Counted from the first letter of the stretch, positions 21,511-32,781 are shown. The stretch is 64,000 nucleotides of DNA from Mixophyes australis (GCA_036250195.1 JAVHZZ010000003.1:17128504-17192503); one strand, 5' to 3'. Numbers and translations are program-made. Notes: generated by a model not told the origin, from the letters alone.

Positions 21511-22907
21511 ACTGCGTAGTGTGGTGGCCCCGGTACACAATTTGGTACCGAGGCCACAATATAATTAAAAAACCCTCCACGTGTCTGAATTCCACCAAAC
21601 AAGTATCTGGACTGCATAGTGGGGTGGCCCCGGTACCCAATTTGATACCGGGGCCACAATACCTCCTCCAAACATGCTACAGACAATTCGTCATTGAGAG
21701 ACCCCAGACAGACAGGGTCGAAGTGTTATTGTTTGACTTTGTAAACCCAAAAAAATGTCCCTGTTGCACATAGTCGTGCAATGAAGACTGACTTTTTCAT
21801 TTAAAGGCACGATCTTTAAAGTGTAGTGTTTGTAAGTCTAAGTCATATTATACTTTTGGTAAAATTGGTTTATTTTGTTCCTCTTTATGGTAATTAATTA
21901 GTAATAGAATTAAAGTAGGAAATAGAATTAAATAGAATTAAAGTAGGAAATAGAGTGGTATAGAGTTGTAGTGTGGTATAGATAGAGTGGTCCACACAAT
22001 ATAATAATAAAACCCTCAACTGGTCTGAATTCCACCAAACAAGTATCTTGACTGCGTAGTGTGGTGGCCCCGGTACACAATTTGGTACCGAGGCCACAAT
22101 ATAATTAAAAAACCCTCCACGTGTCTGAATTCCACCAAACAAGTATCTGGACTGCATAGTGGGGTGGCCCCGGTACCCAATTTGATACCGGGGCCACAAT
22201 ACCTCCTCCAAACATGCTACAGACAATTCGTCATTGAGAGACCCCAGACAGACAGGGTCGAAGTGTTATTGTTTGACTTTGTAAACCCAAAAAAATGTCC
22301 CTGTTGCACATAGTCGTGCAATGAAGACTGACTTTTTCATTTAAAGGCACGATCTTTAAAGTGTAGTGTTTGTAAGTCTAAGTCATATTATACTTTTGGT
22401 AAAATTGGTTTATTTTGTTCCTCTTTATGGTAATTAATTAGTAATAGAATTAAAGTAGGAAATAGAATTAAATAGAATTAAAGTAGGAAATAGAGTGGTA
22501 TAGAGTTGTAGTGTGGTATAGATAGAGTGGTCCACACAATATAATAATAAAACCCTCAACTGGTCTGAATTCCACCAAACAAGTATCTTGACTGCGTAGT
22601 GTGGTGGCCCCGGTACACAATTTGGTACCGAGGCCACAATATAATTAAAAAACCCTCCACGTGTCTGAATTCCACCAAACAAGTATCTGGACTGCATAGT
22701 GGGGTGGCCCCGGTACCCAATTTGATACCGGGGCCACAATACCTCCTCCAAACATGCTACAGACAATTCGTCATTGAGAGACCCCAGACAGACAGGGTCG
22801 AAGTGTTATTGTTTGACTTTGTAAACCCAAAAAAATGTCCCTGTTGCACTTGCACATAGTCATGCAATGAAGACTGACTTTTTCATTTAAAGGCACGATC
22901 TTTAAAG
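21511..22907. repeat. 540-bp tandem repeats in hAT-1, about 2.6 copies, unit 2
   Basis: Copies start at 21511, 22051 and 22591, with an exact 540-bp period and near identity. The third is cut by the LTR-like insert at 22908. Each copy carries two versions of a palindromic box, GTGGCCCCGGTA and TACCGGGGCCAC around a 10-base loop (for example 21624-21657, 22164-22197, 22704-22737). The box and the following CACAATACCTCC resemble antisense transposase DNA around 26100-26135 (encoding LMEVLCPRYQIP), so the repeat appears to derive partly from the gene itself. Confidence 0.85.
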
Positions 22908-23753
22908 TGTCAGAAAGAGAGAGAAGACACAGGAGAGGAGAGTTGTAGCTGGGGACCTGGGGTGGAAGCTCCCAGGCTCCCCCAGCATTGCCTGGAAGTC
23001 TGAGCGTGGTGACTGAGCCAGGGCAAGGAATGTGTGCCCTGGATGAGGGGGAGAACTCCATGCCACTATAGTGAAACCAAGAGAGAGGGGGACACTGCAC
23101 ATGGAAGAGGCCCTGGAGTGAGGGCTGCTACAAGAGGCATGGTAGTTGTAGTGTCAGATCCTGAGGCTGAGAGTACACAGAGTGACGTGTCAGAGCACAG
23201 GAGACATTATCCCCGCAGAGGAGGGATGAGCTGCAGTTGAGAGGTACACAGAGTGTGTCAGAGCTGCATGGAGGAGAGGCTGCCTGCCTATTAGCATCCA
23301 TGCATGTGCCCCTGCAGAAAGGGTGATCTGCAGTGAGTATGGAGTGCAAGAGACATGTAAATTATGTTATTTAACATCTGGATAACATTAAGAACTGTGC
23401 AGGAGGAGTGATAAGATATTTGCAACCATATTCGTATTTCTCATTAATAACTGTGCTGGAGAGAGTAAGGAGATGTATATATTCTGCAACCATTATGATT
23501 ATCGTGCTGGAGGAAGAGTGTAAATAAAAGTTCAGTTTGTTATAGAGATTGTCTGGCGCCCAAATTATTGTGACTTCTATTACACTGCACCAAAGTGACA
23601 TTACCTGTGTCCCACTAACTACAAAGAAACACCTGCATGTGCAGGGACCCCCTGATCATTTACACCCATGCCCATCAGCTAGCCAGGGCTTGAGAAGGAG
23701 GTGCACTGTGTACCCTTTGCACCCCACACTACACACAGTGACAGGGGGTTACA
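22908..23753. mobile_element. Candidate solo LTR nested in hAT-1, unit 2
   Basis: An 846-bp block without similarity to the surrounding 540-bp repeats. It begins TGTCAG and ends GGTTACA, giving TG...CA borders. An AATAAA signal lies near 23523. Flanks are TAAAG before and TAATG after, four of five matching, a weak target duplication. No internal coding region is present. It could instead be an unrelated captured segment. Confidence 0.4.
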
Positions 23754-24398
23754 TAATGAGGCCACAATATAATTAAAAAATTGGGCATCAACTGTCACCG
23801 TTGTTTAATATCTGATACACCTAAATATGGACTGCACAGTGGAGTGTCCCCGGTAGTAAATTTGGTGCCGGGGCCACAATACCTCCTCCAACTTCCAAGT
23901 GTAGTGTTTATAAAGACACACAGCGTCGAAGTGTTATTATTAGTTGACTTTCTTAACCCTAAAATTGTCCCTGTTGCAAATATTCGTGCAATGGACAGTT
24001 ACTTTTCTATTGAAAGACTCAAGCTTTCAAGTGTAGTGTTTATAAAATATAAACAATACAGTAGTTTTAGAGCACGTCAATACCTCTTGTTTTAAATTAT
24101 GACACGGCATTTAACTTTTGGTTTAATTTCTTGAATTTTTTTACCTTTGGTTTTACTTTTTGAACATGGCAAACGACTGTTGCTTGGTCATATAATGCAA
24201 AAAAAAAAATTCCAAGATGGAATTGTCCTTGGGCCCTCACACCCACCCTTATGTTGTTGAAATAGGACATGCACACTTTAACAAACCAATCATTTCAGCG
24301 ACAGGGCCTACCAAACAACTTTGGCTGAAATGATTGGTTTGTTTGGGCCCCCACACCAAAAAAGCTATTCATCTCTCCCTGTACAGACTAAACAGGCT
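23754..24398. other. hAT-1 3' non-coding region, unit 2
   Basis: This lies between the repeat field and the transposase stop. It holds another degenerate copy of the palindromic box (23847-23880), and an inverted pair AACAAACCAATCATTTCAGC (about 24279) with its complement near 24325. These may be subterminal structures or a 3' UTR hairpin. Confidence 0.55.
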
Positions 24399-27300
24399 CT
24401 ACTGAGGCAAGATGTCGTCCTCATCCTCAACCTCTGATTCCTCTCCCCCTACAGTGTGTACTTCCTCCTCATCACACATTATCAATTCGTCCCCGCTGGA
24501 CTCCACAACCACAGGTCCCTCTGTAGTATCTGGAGGGCAGTGCTGTACTTCATTGAGGAATTGATTATTCATTTTTATAAACATCATTTTTTCAACGTTG
24601 TGAGGAAGCAACCTCCTTCGCCGCTCACTGACCAGGTTCCCCGCTGCACTAAAAACTCTTTCCGAGTACACACTGGAGGGGGGACAACTCAGGTAAAATA
24701 GAGCCAGTTTGTACAGGGGCTTCCAAACTGCCTTTTTTTCCTGCCAGTAACAATATGGACTGTCTGACATGTCTACTTGGATGGTGTCAGCAAAGTAATC
24801 ATCCACAATTTTTTCTATTGTCACAGCATCCAATGCAGCGAGAGTAGACATGTCTGCAATGGTTGGCAGGTCCTTCAGTCCGGACCAGATGTTATCAGCA
24901 TCCCCGCCAGTGCCTCTTTTGGGAAAACTGAGCTTTTTCCTCGCAGCCATAGATGTGGAAGAAAATGAGGGTGGAGCTGTTGGCATGTCACGGTCCTCTT
25001 CAGAGGACAATCTCCTGACCAGCAGGTCTTTGCACCGCTGTAGACTTGTGTCCGCCGGAAACAGAGACACAACATACGCTTTAAACCGAGGATCGAGCAC
25101 GGTGGCCAGAATGTATTCCTCTGACTTTAAAAGAGTGACCACCCTCGGATCCTGGCAAAGCGTACGAAGGGCTACATCCACAAGAGCTACATGCTTGCTG
25201 TAATCGCAATGGCTTACCAGCTCCTCCCTCACTTTCTCCAGCTGCTTCTGCAACAGCCTGATCAGGGGAATGACCTGACTCAAGCTGGCAGTGTCGGAAC
25301 TGACTTCTCGTGTGGCAAGTTCAAATGGCTGCAGAACCTTGCACAACACGGAAATCAGTCTCCACTGCGCTTGACTGAGGCGCATCCCCACTCCTTTGCC
25401 TATGTCGTAGGTGGCTGTGTAGGCCTGAATGGCCTTTTGCTGCTCCTCCATCCTCTGCAGCATATAGAGGGTGGAGTTCCAGCGCGTCACAACCTCTTGT
25501 TTGAGGTGATGGCAGGGCAGGTTCAAGCTTTTTTGATGTGCCTCTAGTCTGCGGTAGGCACTGGCTGAATGCCGAAAGTGTCCAGCAATTTTGCGGGCCA
25601 CCGCAAGCATCTCCTGCACACCCCTGTCACTCTTGAGGTAATGCTGCACCACCAAATTAATGGTGTGGGCAAAACATGGGACGTGCTGGAAATTGCCCAT
25701 ATTTAATGCCCGCACAATGTTACTGGCATTGTCTGACACCACAAATCCCCATGAGAGTCTAAGTGGGGTAAGCCACTGGGAGATAATTTCCCTCATTTTC
25801 TCTAATATGTCGTCAGCGTTGTGCCTCTTATTAAAGCCTGTAATGCACAATGTTGCCTGCCTTTGCATGAGCTGCCATTTTGTAGATGCTGCTACTGATG
25901 CAGCTGTTGCTGTTGCTGCGGAAGGGGATGCATCTACCCAGTGGGCTGTCACAGTCATATAGTCCTTCGTTTGCCCAGAACCACTTGTCCACATGTCCGT
26001 GGTTAAGTGGACAGTGGGTACAACCGCATTTTTAAGAGCACTGAGGACACTTGATCGTACTTCTCTGTACATTTTTGGTATCGCCTGCCTAGTGAAGTGG
26101 AATCTCGAGGGGATTTGGTACCGGGGACACAATACCTCCATCAACCCTCTAAATCCCACTCCACTGATGGCGGACACCGGGCGCACGTCTAACACCAACA
26201 TTGCAGTTACAGCCGCAGTTATACGCTTTGCAATAGGGTGACTACTATCGTATTTGGTGGTCATGGCAAACGACTGTTGGACGGTCAATTGTTTGGTGAA
26301 AGACTTAGCGGTCTTACGACTTCCCCTCTGGGAAGATGACCGACTAACAGCAGCAACAGCAGCAGTGGCAGTAGTAGGCGTACCGCTGCAGGATTCCTCG
26401 GATGAATCCCGTATTGAGGAGGACTCAGTCTGGCTGCTGACTTGGGCTGCAGGACTGAATCTGATGGAGATTGTGGAGGAAGTTGACGAGGAGGGTGTTG
26501 CTGGTGTGTATCCAACTGGACCACGGGATTTAGGTGTCCCTGTACCGATGAGAGTCCTAGCCCCAGTTCCTGAACTAACCACTGAACTATGAAGGTTATT
26601 CAGGTGACGTATAAGGGAGGATGTTCCTAGGTGGGCAAGATCCTTACCCCTGCTTATTTGAGCTTTACATAAGCTACATATTGCCATACATTGGTTGTCT
26701 GGATTTGGATAAAAATAACTCCAGACCGAAGAGGTGCATTTTTTGGTCTTCTGACCAGGCATGACGATGGGCTTTTTCATCCCATGGACATCAGCTGTTT
26801 CCCCCCCTGGTGCCTCATTTACAATAACCACATCACCATCCTCATCATCAAGTTCCTCCACAGCGCCAGCAACATCATCAATAGCCTCCTCCCGAGCCAC
26901 CTCTTCCCGTACAGTGATGGGAAGGTCAGGCTTGACAACCACCAACACCCTTGGACTCGCCTTGGGGATTTGTGATAATTTCTCTTTAGAAGGCAGAGTT
27001 GTTTGCTGTTTTGTTGCTGACAGCATAACTCTCTTCAATTTTTTGTAGGGGGGGGGAGGAGGAGGAGGGCTAAGATCCGTGGGTGAAGCTGAACCACTAG
27101 TCATGAACACGGGCCAGGGCCTAAGCCGTTCCTTGCCACTCCGTGTCGTAAATGGCATATTGGCAACTTTACGTTTCTCCTCAGATGATTTAAAGTTTCT
27201 CTTTTTGCTACTTTTTCTTAACTTGGGCTTTTTGGATTTTACATGCCCGGTACTACGAGATTGGGCATTGGGCTTGGAAGACGACGTTGATGGCATTTCA

Positions 27301-27407
27301 TCGTCTATGTCATGACTAGTGGCAGCAGCTTCAGCATTAGGAGGAAGTGGGTCTTGATCTTTCCCTACTTTATCCTCCAAATTTTTGGTCTCCATTATAT
27401 GTAGCAC
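24399..27407 (-). CDS. hAT-1 transposase, intact 1002 aa, BED zinc finger
   Basis: This nuclear DNA transposase would bind the element ends and cut and paste them. An N-terminal basic, low-complexity region (1-215) includes a polyproline run (114-120) and an acidic stretch (183-192). The BED zinc finger spans about 220-275, with Trp229, Cys244, Cys247, His268 and His273. The RNase-H-like core has first Asp471 (TTDMWTS), second Asp559 (VSDNAS), the CFAH motif (578-581), Trp643 (TRWNST) and Glu916 (SSVYSERVFS). The hAT dimerisation region covers about 885-950, followed by an acidic tail. All expected catalytic and zinc positions are present without stops, so it could be active. Translation may start at Met5 (27395), which aligns better with the hAT-2 start. 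Unit 3 carries a frameshifted copy. Confidence 0.95.
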   Translation of the reverse strand: MLHIMETKNLEDKVGKDQDPLPPNAEAAATSHDIDDEMPSTSSSKPNAQSRSTGHVKSKKPKLRKSSKKRNFKSSEEKRKVANMPFTTRSGKERLRPWPVFMTSGSASPTDLSPPPPPPPYKKLKRVMLSATKQQTTLPSKEKLSQIPKASPRVLVVVKPDLPITVREEVAREEAIDDVAGAVEELDDEDGDVVIVNEAPGGETADVHGMKKPIVMPGQKTKKCTSSVWSYFYPNPDNQCMAICSLCKAQISRGKDLAHLGTSSLIRHLNNLHSSVVSSGTGARTLIGTGTPKSRGPVGYTPATPSSSTSSTISIRFSPAAQVSSQTESSSIRDSSEESCSGTPTTATAAVAAVSRSSSQRGSRKTAKSFTKQLTVQQSFAMTTKYDSSHPIAKRITAAVTAMLVLDVRPVSAISGVGFRGLMEVLCPRYQIPSRFHFTRQAIPKMYREVRSSVLSALKNAVVPTVHLTTDMWTSGSGQTKDYMTVTAHWVDASPSAATATAASVAASTKWQLMQRQATLCITGFNKRHNADDILEKMREIISQWLTPLRLSWGFVVSDNASNIVRALNMGNFQHVPCFAHTINLVVQHYLKSDRGVQEMLAVARKIAGHFRHSASAYRRLEAHQKSLNLPCHHLKQEVVTRWNSTLYMLQRMEEQQKAIQAYTATYDIGKGVGMRLSQAQWRLISVLCKVLQPFELATREVSSDTASLSQVIPLIRLLQKQLEKVREELVSHCDYSKHVALVDVALRTLCQDPRVVTLLKSEEYILATVLDPRFKAYVVSLFPADTSLQRCKDLLVRRLSSEEDRDMPTAPPSFSSTSMAARKKLSFPKRGTGGDADNIWSGLKDLPTIADMSTLAALDAVTIEKIVDDYFADTIQVDMSDSPYCYWQEKKAVWKPLYKLALFYLSCPPSSVYSERVFSAAGNLVSERRRRLLPHNVEKMMFIKMNNQFLNEVQHCPPDTTEGPVVVESSGDELIMCDEEEVHTVGGEESEVEDEDDILPQ

Positions 27408-28345
27408 AAGATACTGCAGAATGTGTGAACTTGGTAATATTGCAGTACCAATGGACTTATACTGCTGGATTGGTTTTGCAAATTTGGTTATAATTATTAT
27501 ATTTTTTTTTTTTTTTAAATTTTTTATTTTTTTTTACTTTTTTCTTATTTTTAAAAAACTTGGGAATAGTGGGGAAATAACTATGCCCTTAGAAGCACAG
27601 AGCACAGGACACAGCACCACTGGACTGAACAGGACACGGCACAGGACACAGCAGCACTACGGAACTCAGCAGGACAGAGCACAGGACACAGCACCACTGG
27701 ACTGATACTGCAGAATGTGTGAACTTGGTAATATTGCAGTACCAATGGACTTATACTGCTGGATTGGTTTTGCAAATTTGGTTATAATTATTATATATTT
27801 TTTTTTTTTTTAAATTTTTTATTTTTTTTTACTTTTTTTTTATTTTTTAAAAACTTGGGAATAATGGGGAAATAACTATGCCCTTAGAAGCACAGAGCAC
27901 AGGACACAGCACCACTGGACTGAACAGGACACGGCACAGGACCCAGCAGCACTACGGAACTCAGCAGGACAGAGCACAGGACACAGCACCACTGGACTGA
28001 TACTGCAGAATGTGTAAACTTTGTAATATTGCAGTACCACTGGACTTTTACTGCTGAATGTGTGAACTTGGTAATATTGCAGTACCAATGGGCTTATACT
28101 GCAGGATTGGTTGTGAAAATTTTGTGGTAATTAAAAAATATTAAAGTAGTTTTTGGTATTTTTTAAAAAAACTTTTTTTTATTTTTTTAAACACAGGGGA
28201 ATATTGGGGAAATAACTATGCCCTTAGAAGCACAGAGCACAGGACACAGCACCACTGGACTGAACAGGACACAGCACAGGACCCAACAGCACCACTGACC
28301 TCAGAAGGACAGAGCACAGCACACAGCACCACTGGACTGATACTG
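27408..28345. repeat. Tandem repeats (about 295-340 bp) in hAT-1 5' region, unit 2
   Basis: About three copies of a module: GAATGTGTGAACTTGG, a T-rich tract, then AATAACTATGCCC and a CACAGGACACAGCACC-rich block. Module landmarks recur near 27559, 27855 and 28195. It lies directly upstream of the transposase start and so may hold its promoter. The CAGCAC blocks stay open on the minus strand as Cys/Val/Leu-rich readings, which are not genes. Confidence 0.85.
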
Positions 28346-28502
28346 CAGAACACAGCACAGCACAGCACAGCACAGCACAGCACAGCACTAAACAGCACAG
28401 CACAGCACAGCACTAAACAGCACAGAACTAAACAGCACAGAACTAAACAGCACAGAACTAAACAGCACAGAACTAAACAGCACAGAACTAAACAGCACAG
28501 AG
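28346..28502. repeat. CAGCA-type short tandem repeats in hAT-1, unit 2
   Basis: (CACAG)n followed by repeats of ACTAAACAGCACAGA. The unit 3 copy is shorter. It sits close to the right terminal repeat of hAT-1. Confidence 0.9.
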
Positions 28503-28736
28503 GACCACCTAACACACCCTCCCTCTACCCTGATCAATGCCCGAGTGAAGATGGCGGCGACTAGCGGGGAATTTATAGGATCCGAGTATCGCGAGATCCG
28601 ACAACGGGATTATGAGTCAGAGCCTCAGTTTCACTTTTGAATTTGGCGCCAATACCCGGATCTGTCTCGGATCCGACTCGGATCCGCAACGTTCGGGTGG
28701 GCTCGGATTTCATAAATCCGAGTGCGCTCATCCCTA

Positions 28737-28744
28737 CTAGATAC
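28737..28744. repeat. hAT-1 target site duplication, right, unit 2
   Basis: CTAGATAC, the partner of 20398-20405. Confidence 0.95.
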
Positions 28745-30388
28745 GGTAATATCTTTCTGCATGTTTGCTTATTACCGGATGAAGTACAATATTATTTCCA
28801 CATACAGAGATCTATTTGTCAATATCCTGGAGACCTATCTTACTATGTTTGATTGAATAGAGACATTGGTTTGATGAAATATCCCTTGGACTCATCTACT
28901 GTTCACACACTATCGATCTTTCAGGCACACCTGTTTCAGAGATTCAACGGAGTTCTGTGTTATAATACTATTAGCTCTTTTTCGAGCATTCCAGACATTC
29001 TCATCTCAAAGTTTCTCGAGGAGTTACCCATTGGCCACCAATTACTTACTTATTCCTTGTGAGACTATTTTTGAACCCCGACTCCTTTGAGTCATATGTT
29101 ATAGTTTCTAATCAATGTGATCAGCTGGTCATTTATTACTTCCTTGTTTGTTCCGTGGCGCGACCTGTGGGGAGATAAGATGGGGATAGGGAGGGAGAGG
29201 GAGGGAAAGGGAGAGAGAACAGGCGAGACAGTATACACGATAATGGTCGTCCGGTGGCTCTTCTGGAGTGGGAAATGTTTATAGCTCCTTTTGCAATATT
29301 TGTTTATAGCTGTTTTGCCTAGTTTATAGCTCTAGTGCCGTGTGTACTGGGGTGACTATATGGGTTTGCAGAGTAGTAAACTCTTAGGGGTAGGGCGGGC
29401 AGGGGGATTAAGATGCCCTGTTCCAAGCTTCTTGGTTATGAGCTCTGCAGAAAAACTGCTAATTAGTGCATATGCTTGCTTTTCCTAAGATAATGAAGTG
29501 TGTAGCTAGAGGGTGAGGTGTGGCGCAAGCTTCTCAATTTAAATTGTAAATTTGGTTGTGTTCCCTTTAAAAGGGGGAAGCGGTGTGGGAATATTAGGGC
29601 AGTGTAGATGCTAATGGGAGATTAAATAAGTGGGGAGTAGAAGGCTAGTTGGGTGGACAGATAGTGTTGTGTGTACTATGGATAATGTTTAAATGGATGG
29701 TCATTTATTAGTCATTGTGTTTTATATTTGTTATACACATGCTGAATAAATTGTTATTTTATCTATCCATGCTTTATGGTATTACTAGAGAGATTTCCGA
29801 TTCACACTCAGCGCTGTTTATTTGTTTTTTTGCATTTAGTATTTAAGACTCCACGGGTCTTACAGCGGCGGGTGTGGTTTGTTTTTTTCTCTTTTAAGAG
29901 AGAATCCGGTGGTGATTAGAGATCTGTTTCATTGCACCAGGACATTTTGTGTTTAATCACCGTTATTACCCTACACCCACCTCCCTGGGGTGTAGATAGA
30001 GCCATAGTGCTTTCAGCACTAGTCTGGGTGTCCCTAGAGGGGGGGCCGCTTGTTTTTTTCGGCGGGCCCCACTCCCTAAGGAATCCAGCCCAGCGCTGAA
30101 CAGCTTGGGGTTGATTTGTAATTATGGCAGGGAGACCCCTGCTGCGTGTCCCCCTGCTATAGTAACACCAACCCCGGCTGGTTTGCCTAGTACTGGTTCC
30201 ATGAAAATCGGGGGACCCCACGCAGATTTGTTCCCCGATTTTCACAGAGCTAGCAGTAGTCTGGCAGCACTTAGGTTGATAGTGAATAGAGGGTGGGACC
30301 CCACACTTTTTTTTTAAAATCCCAACAGGAACCACAGAACAATTTTGAATTTGAATTTTAAACGGGCTCTGTAACAGCCGCTCTGTAA
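28745..30388. other. Repeat-like non-coding DNA, unit 2
   Basis: Equivalent of 1485-3068, with about 50 bp (near 29487-29536) that unit 1 lacks and a short insertion near 30010. A minus-strand open frame of 163 codons (29916-30407) has no family resemblance and is not open in unit 1. Confidence 0.45.
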
Positions 30389-30657
30389 CTGACCCTCTCG
30401 CTAACAAATTTTCTTCTATGAGCAGGAGAATTTAGCTATATTTATTGGGCTGGTTGGTGTTTTGGGGCTGATTGGAGGCACACCATACTAGTATAAGACC
30501 TGGCACCGCTCTCATTTCACAGTTTAATCCCTCAGAGCGGTGCCAGGGCTAATATTAGTATAGTGTGCCTCCAATCAGCCCTAAAACACCAACCAGCCCA
30601 ATAAATATAGCTAAATTCTCCTGCTCACAGAAATTTTTTTCTTAGCGAGAGGGTCAG
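30389..30657. mobile_element. 269-bp foldback element, unit 2
   Basis: Second copy of the palindromic element at 3069-3337, same length and arms, with a handful of substitutions. Confidence 0.8.
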
Positions 30658-31812
30658 TCAGCCATATTTGTACTTGCAAGTGAAGCCAGTCTGAGTACAC
30701 CCAGCACACACCTCTATATGACATGCGCAACGTTATGAAATCTCCTATTTTTAAAATGGGGCATATTTCACCAAATTGCAAAAAAACTGTAATTTTCTCA
30801 ATATTTGAAACCCTCAAAGGCAATCCTTAGCCCTAATAGCTTTCATACAAAGCAAACCACAAGTCTTTAAACTCCCTGTACACCGAGTTACGCTCTCCCA
30901 AAAAACCCAGAAAAACGTTGACTTTTGCAAAAAAGGAAGTGGAAAAAAACAGCGAGATTTTGAAGTTTAGATTATTCCTAATTTGTCATTTTTTATTATT
31001 TTTTTTCTGAAATTTGGCATGTAGCACCTATGGACAGTTCTCCATTAACATGCCTAATTTCAGCTTAATAGCTTTAATATGTTTTAAAATGTAGACCCTC
31101 AAACACCATGCTCCCCTCTCACAGATTTATAATGGCGGAATGTCGTTCATTAGATGCAACCTTAATATAAGGGCACGACTGTGCCCTTATAATAAAACAA
31201 AAAGACAGTTGTTGTTGTTATTTAAGAGATATCAACTTTTCTTAAATTCAAAGGCATTTCATAGACATTCTTATAGACCAGATATGAATAGATGTAGGTA
31301 TGTTTTATTTTGGGATAAAGGTTGACTGTCACTATCATCCCAGAGACAAAAAAATGAGACTCAATATCAGTCAGCCAAACACAACAAAACCCAGTTTATT
31401 CAGGTTATTTCAACAATCTGTAACATGGGACAACTTAACAATGTCTCATAACTACAAGTATCACAGAGAAAATGTAACATTTTGACACTATGGTATAGAC
31501 TATATATACTGTGTCATAATGATCTGACCTTTGTCTGATATGTAGATCATTATTTTAATGTATCTTTAGATGTACAGCATAGAATATTCTTCCATATTCT
31601 GAATGAGATGAGTGAAAGTTTTGAAACTGTTCTGTTAATTATTCACCTTATACTCCTTTGGCAGAGAAATTTTACATGTTTTGCTGGCAGAACTTGGTCA
31701 TACGTATTGTGGTTCTACCCCAACCTCCCCATACAGCAGAATCATTTTTAGCTTTTTTCATACAGCAAAATGTCAATGTACAACTAAAGTACGAAAAAGC
31801 ACTCCACATAAC
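30658..31812. other. Non-coding stretch, unit 2
   Basis: Equivalent of 3338-4493. A perfect 10-bp hairpin, ATAAGGGCAC / GTGCCCTTAT, lies at 31168-31191. No gene seen. Confidence 0.5.
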
Positions 31813-32158
31813 GGGCAGCACGGTGGCTAAGTGGTTAGCACTTCTGTCTTACAGCACTGGGGTCATGAGTTCAATTCCTAACCATGGCCTTATCTGTGAG
31901 GAGTTTGTATGTTGTCCCCGTGTTTGTGTGGGTTAACTCCAGGTGCTCCGGTTTCCTCCCACATTCCAAAAACATACATCTAGGCTAATTGGCTGCTATC
32001 AAATTGACCCTAGTCTATGTATCTGTATGTGTGTGTGTTAGTGTGTGTTAGGGAATTTAGACTGTAAGCTCCAAGCTCCAATGGGGCAGGGACTGATGTG
32101 AGTTTCTCTGTACAGCGCTGCGAATTAGTGGCGCTATATAAATAAATGATGATGATGA
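31813..32158 (+). mobile_element. tRNA-derived SINE, uninterrupted, unit 2
   Basis: The whole element, about 345 bp: tRNA-like head with A-box-like (about 31824) and B-box-like (about 31861) motifs, body, (TG)n, and the LINE-type tail GGCGCTATATAAATAAATGA with GATGAT repeats. It shows the pre-insertion state of the LINE found in unit 1. Confidence 0.9.
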
Positions 32159-32727
32159 AGGGATCCACACAAATGTGAAAGAGCCGGCTCTGCTGCACAA
32201 TTCTATTTGTCTAAACTCTTAGTCAAACTGTAACTCAGATCACTATCCTCAAATGCTGTTATCATGCAAGATGAAGAGATGATGTTCAGTCTGCCTTTGT
32301 TATTGCTTTAAGGTTGGTGTTTGACAGAACTCTTATCCACATCCCCCACTCCCCTCAGCTGCTACACTAATCGACTTGTGTCATTAGTTATTTGGGAACA
32401 TAGAGTCACCTCAGTGCTTCTACCTGAACTGGATTGCATGACACTATTATCATCAGCCAGTTCTAAACAAATCTGTAGCTGCTGATCTATAAGTGCAGCA
32501 TGTTGTGTATCTATCTGGTCTTCTTTTGCTGGTGACAATGATTGTTACATCTGGAAAGCTCCTGTGTCCCAGAAATCCACAGATACACACAGATTTCAAT
32601 TGCAGTTACTGCAGACATGCACAGATTTCTTAGTTCTGTTTCTAACTTGTTTCCTTAGATTTGTCCAACATGTTTTTCAATGTATCTTCAATTGAAGAAA
32701 CTATCATAGGTTATTTGCATCAGTTTA

Positions 32728-32781
<54 letters not shown>

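Larger units (their letters stand above)
20406..28736 (-). mobile_element. hAT-1: 8.33-kb autonomous hAT DNA transposon, unit 2
   Basis: The ends are exact by comparison with the empty site in unit 1. Terminal inverted repeats read TAGGGATGTGCAC at the left and TAGGGATGAGCGC (reverse complement) at the right, 11 of 13 matching. The transposase gene lies on the minus strand at 24399-27407. Inside are three tandem-repeat fields and a nested LTR-like insert. At 8.3 kb it is long for a hAT (family members are usually 2.5-5 kb), the excess being repeats. Confidence 0.95.

Noticed and set aside
25993..27048. Plus-strand open frames across the hAT-1 transposase gene
   Set aside because: They are shadows of the minus-strand gene, low in complexity and lacking any motif.
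24399..27407. Domesticated ZBED-type host gene
   Set aside because: The gene lies between intact hAT termini with a target duplication, and an empty site exists in unit 1.
28216..28515. Cys/Leu/Val-rich open frames over the CAGCA repeats
   Set aside because: Products of the CACAG repeat; not conserved in frame between units 2 and 3.
29916..30407. 163-codon minus-strand frame in unit 2 (also 60607-61098)
   Set aside because: It is not open in unit 1, crosses a hairpin and G runs, and matches no family I know.
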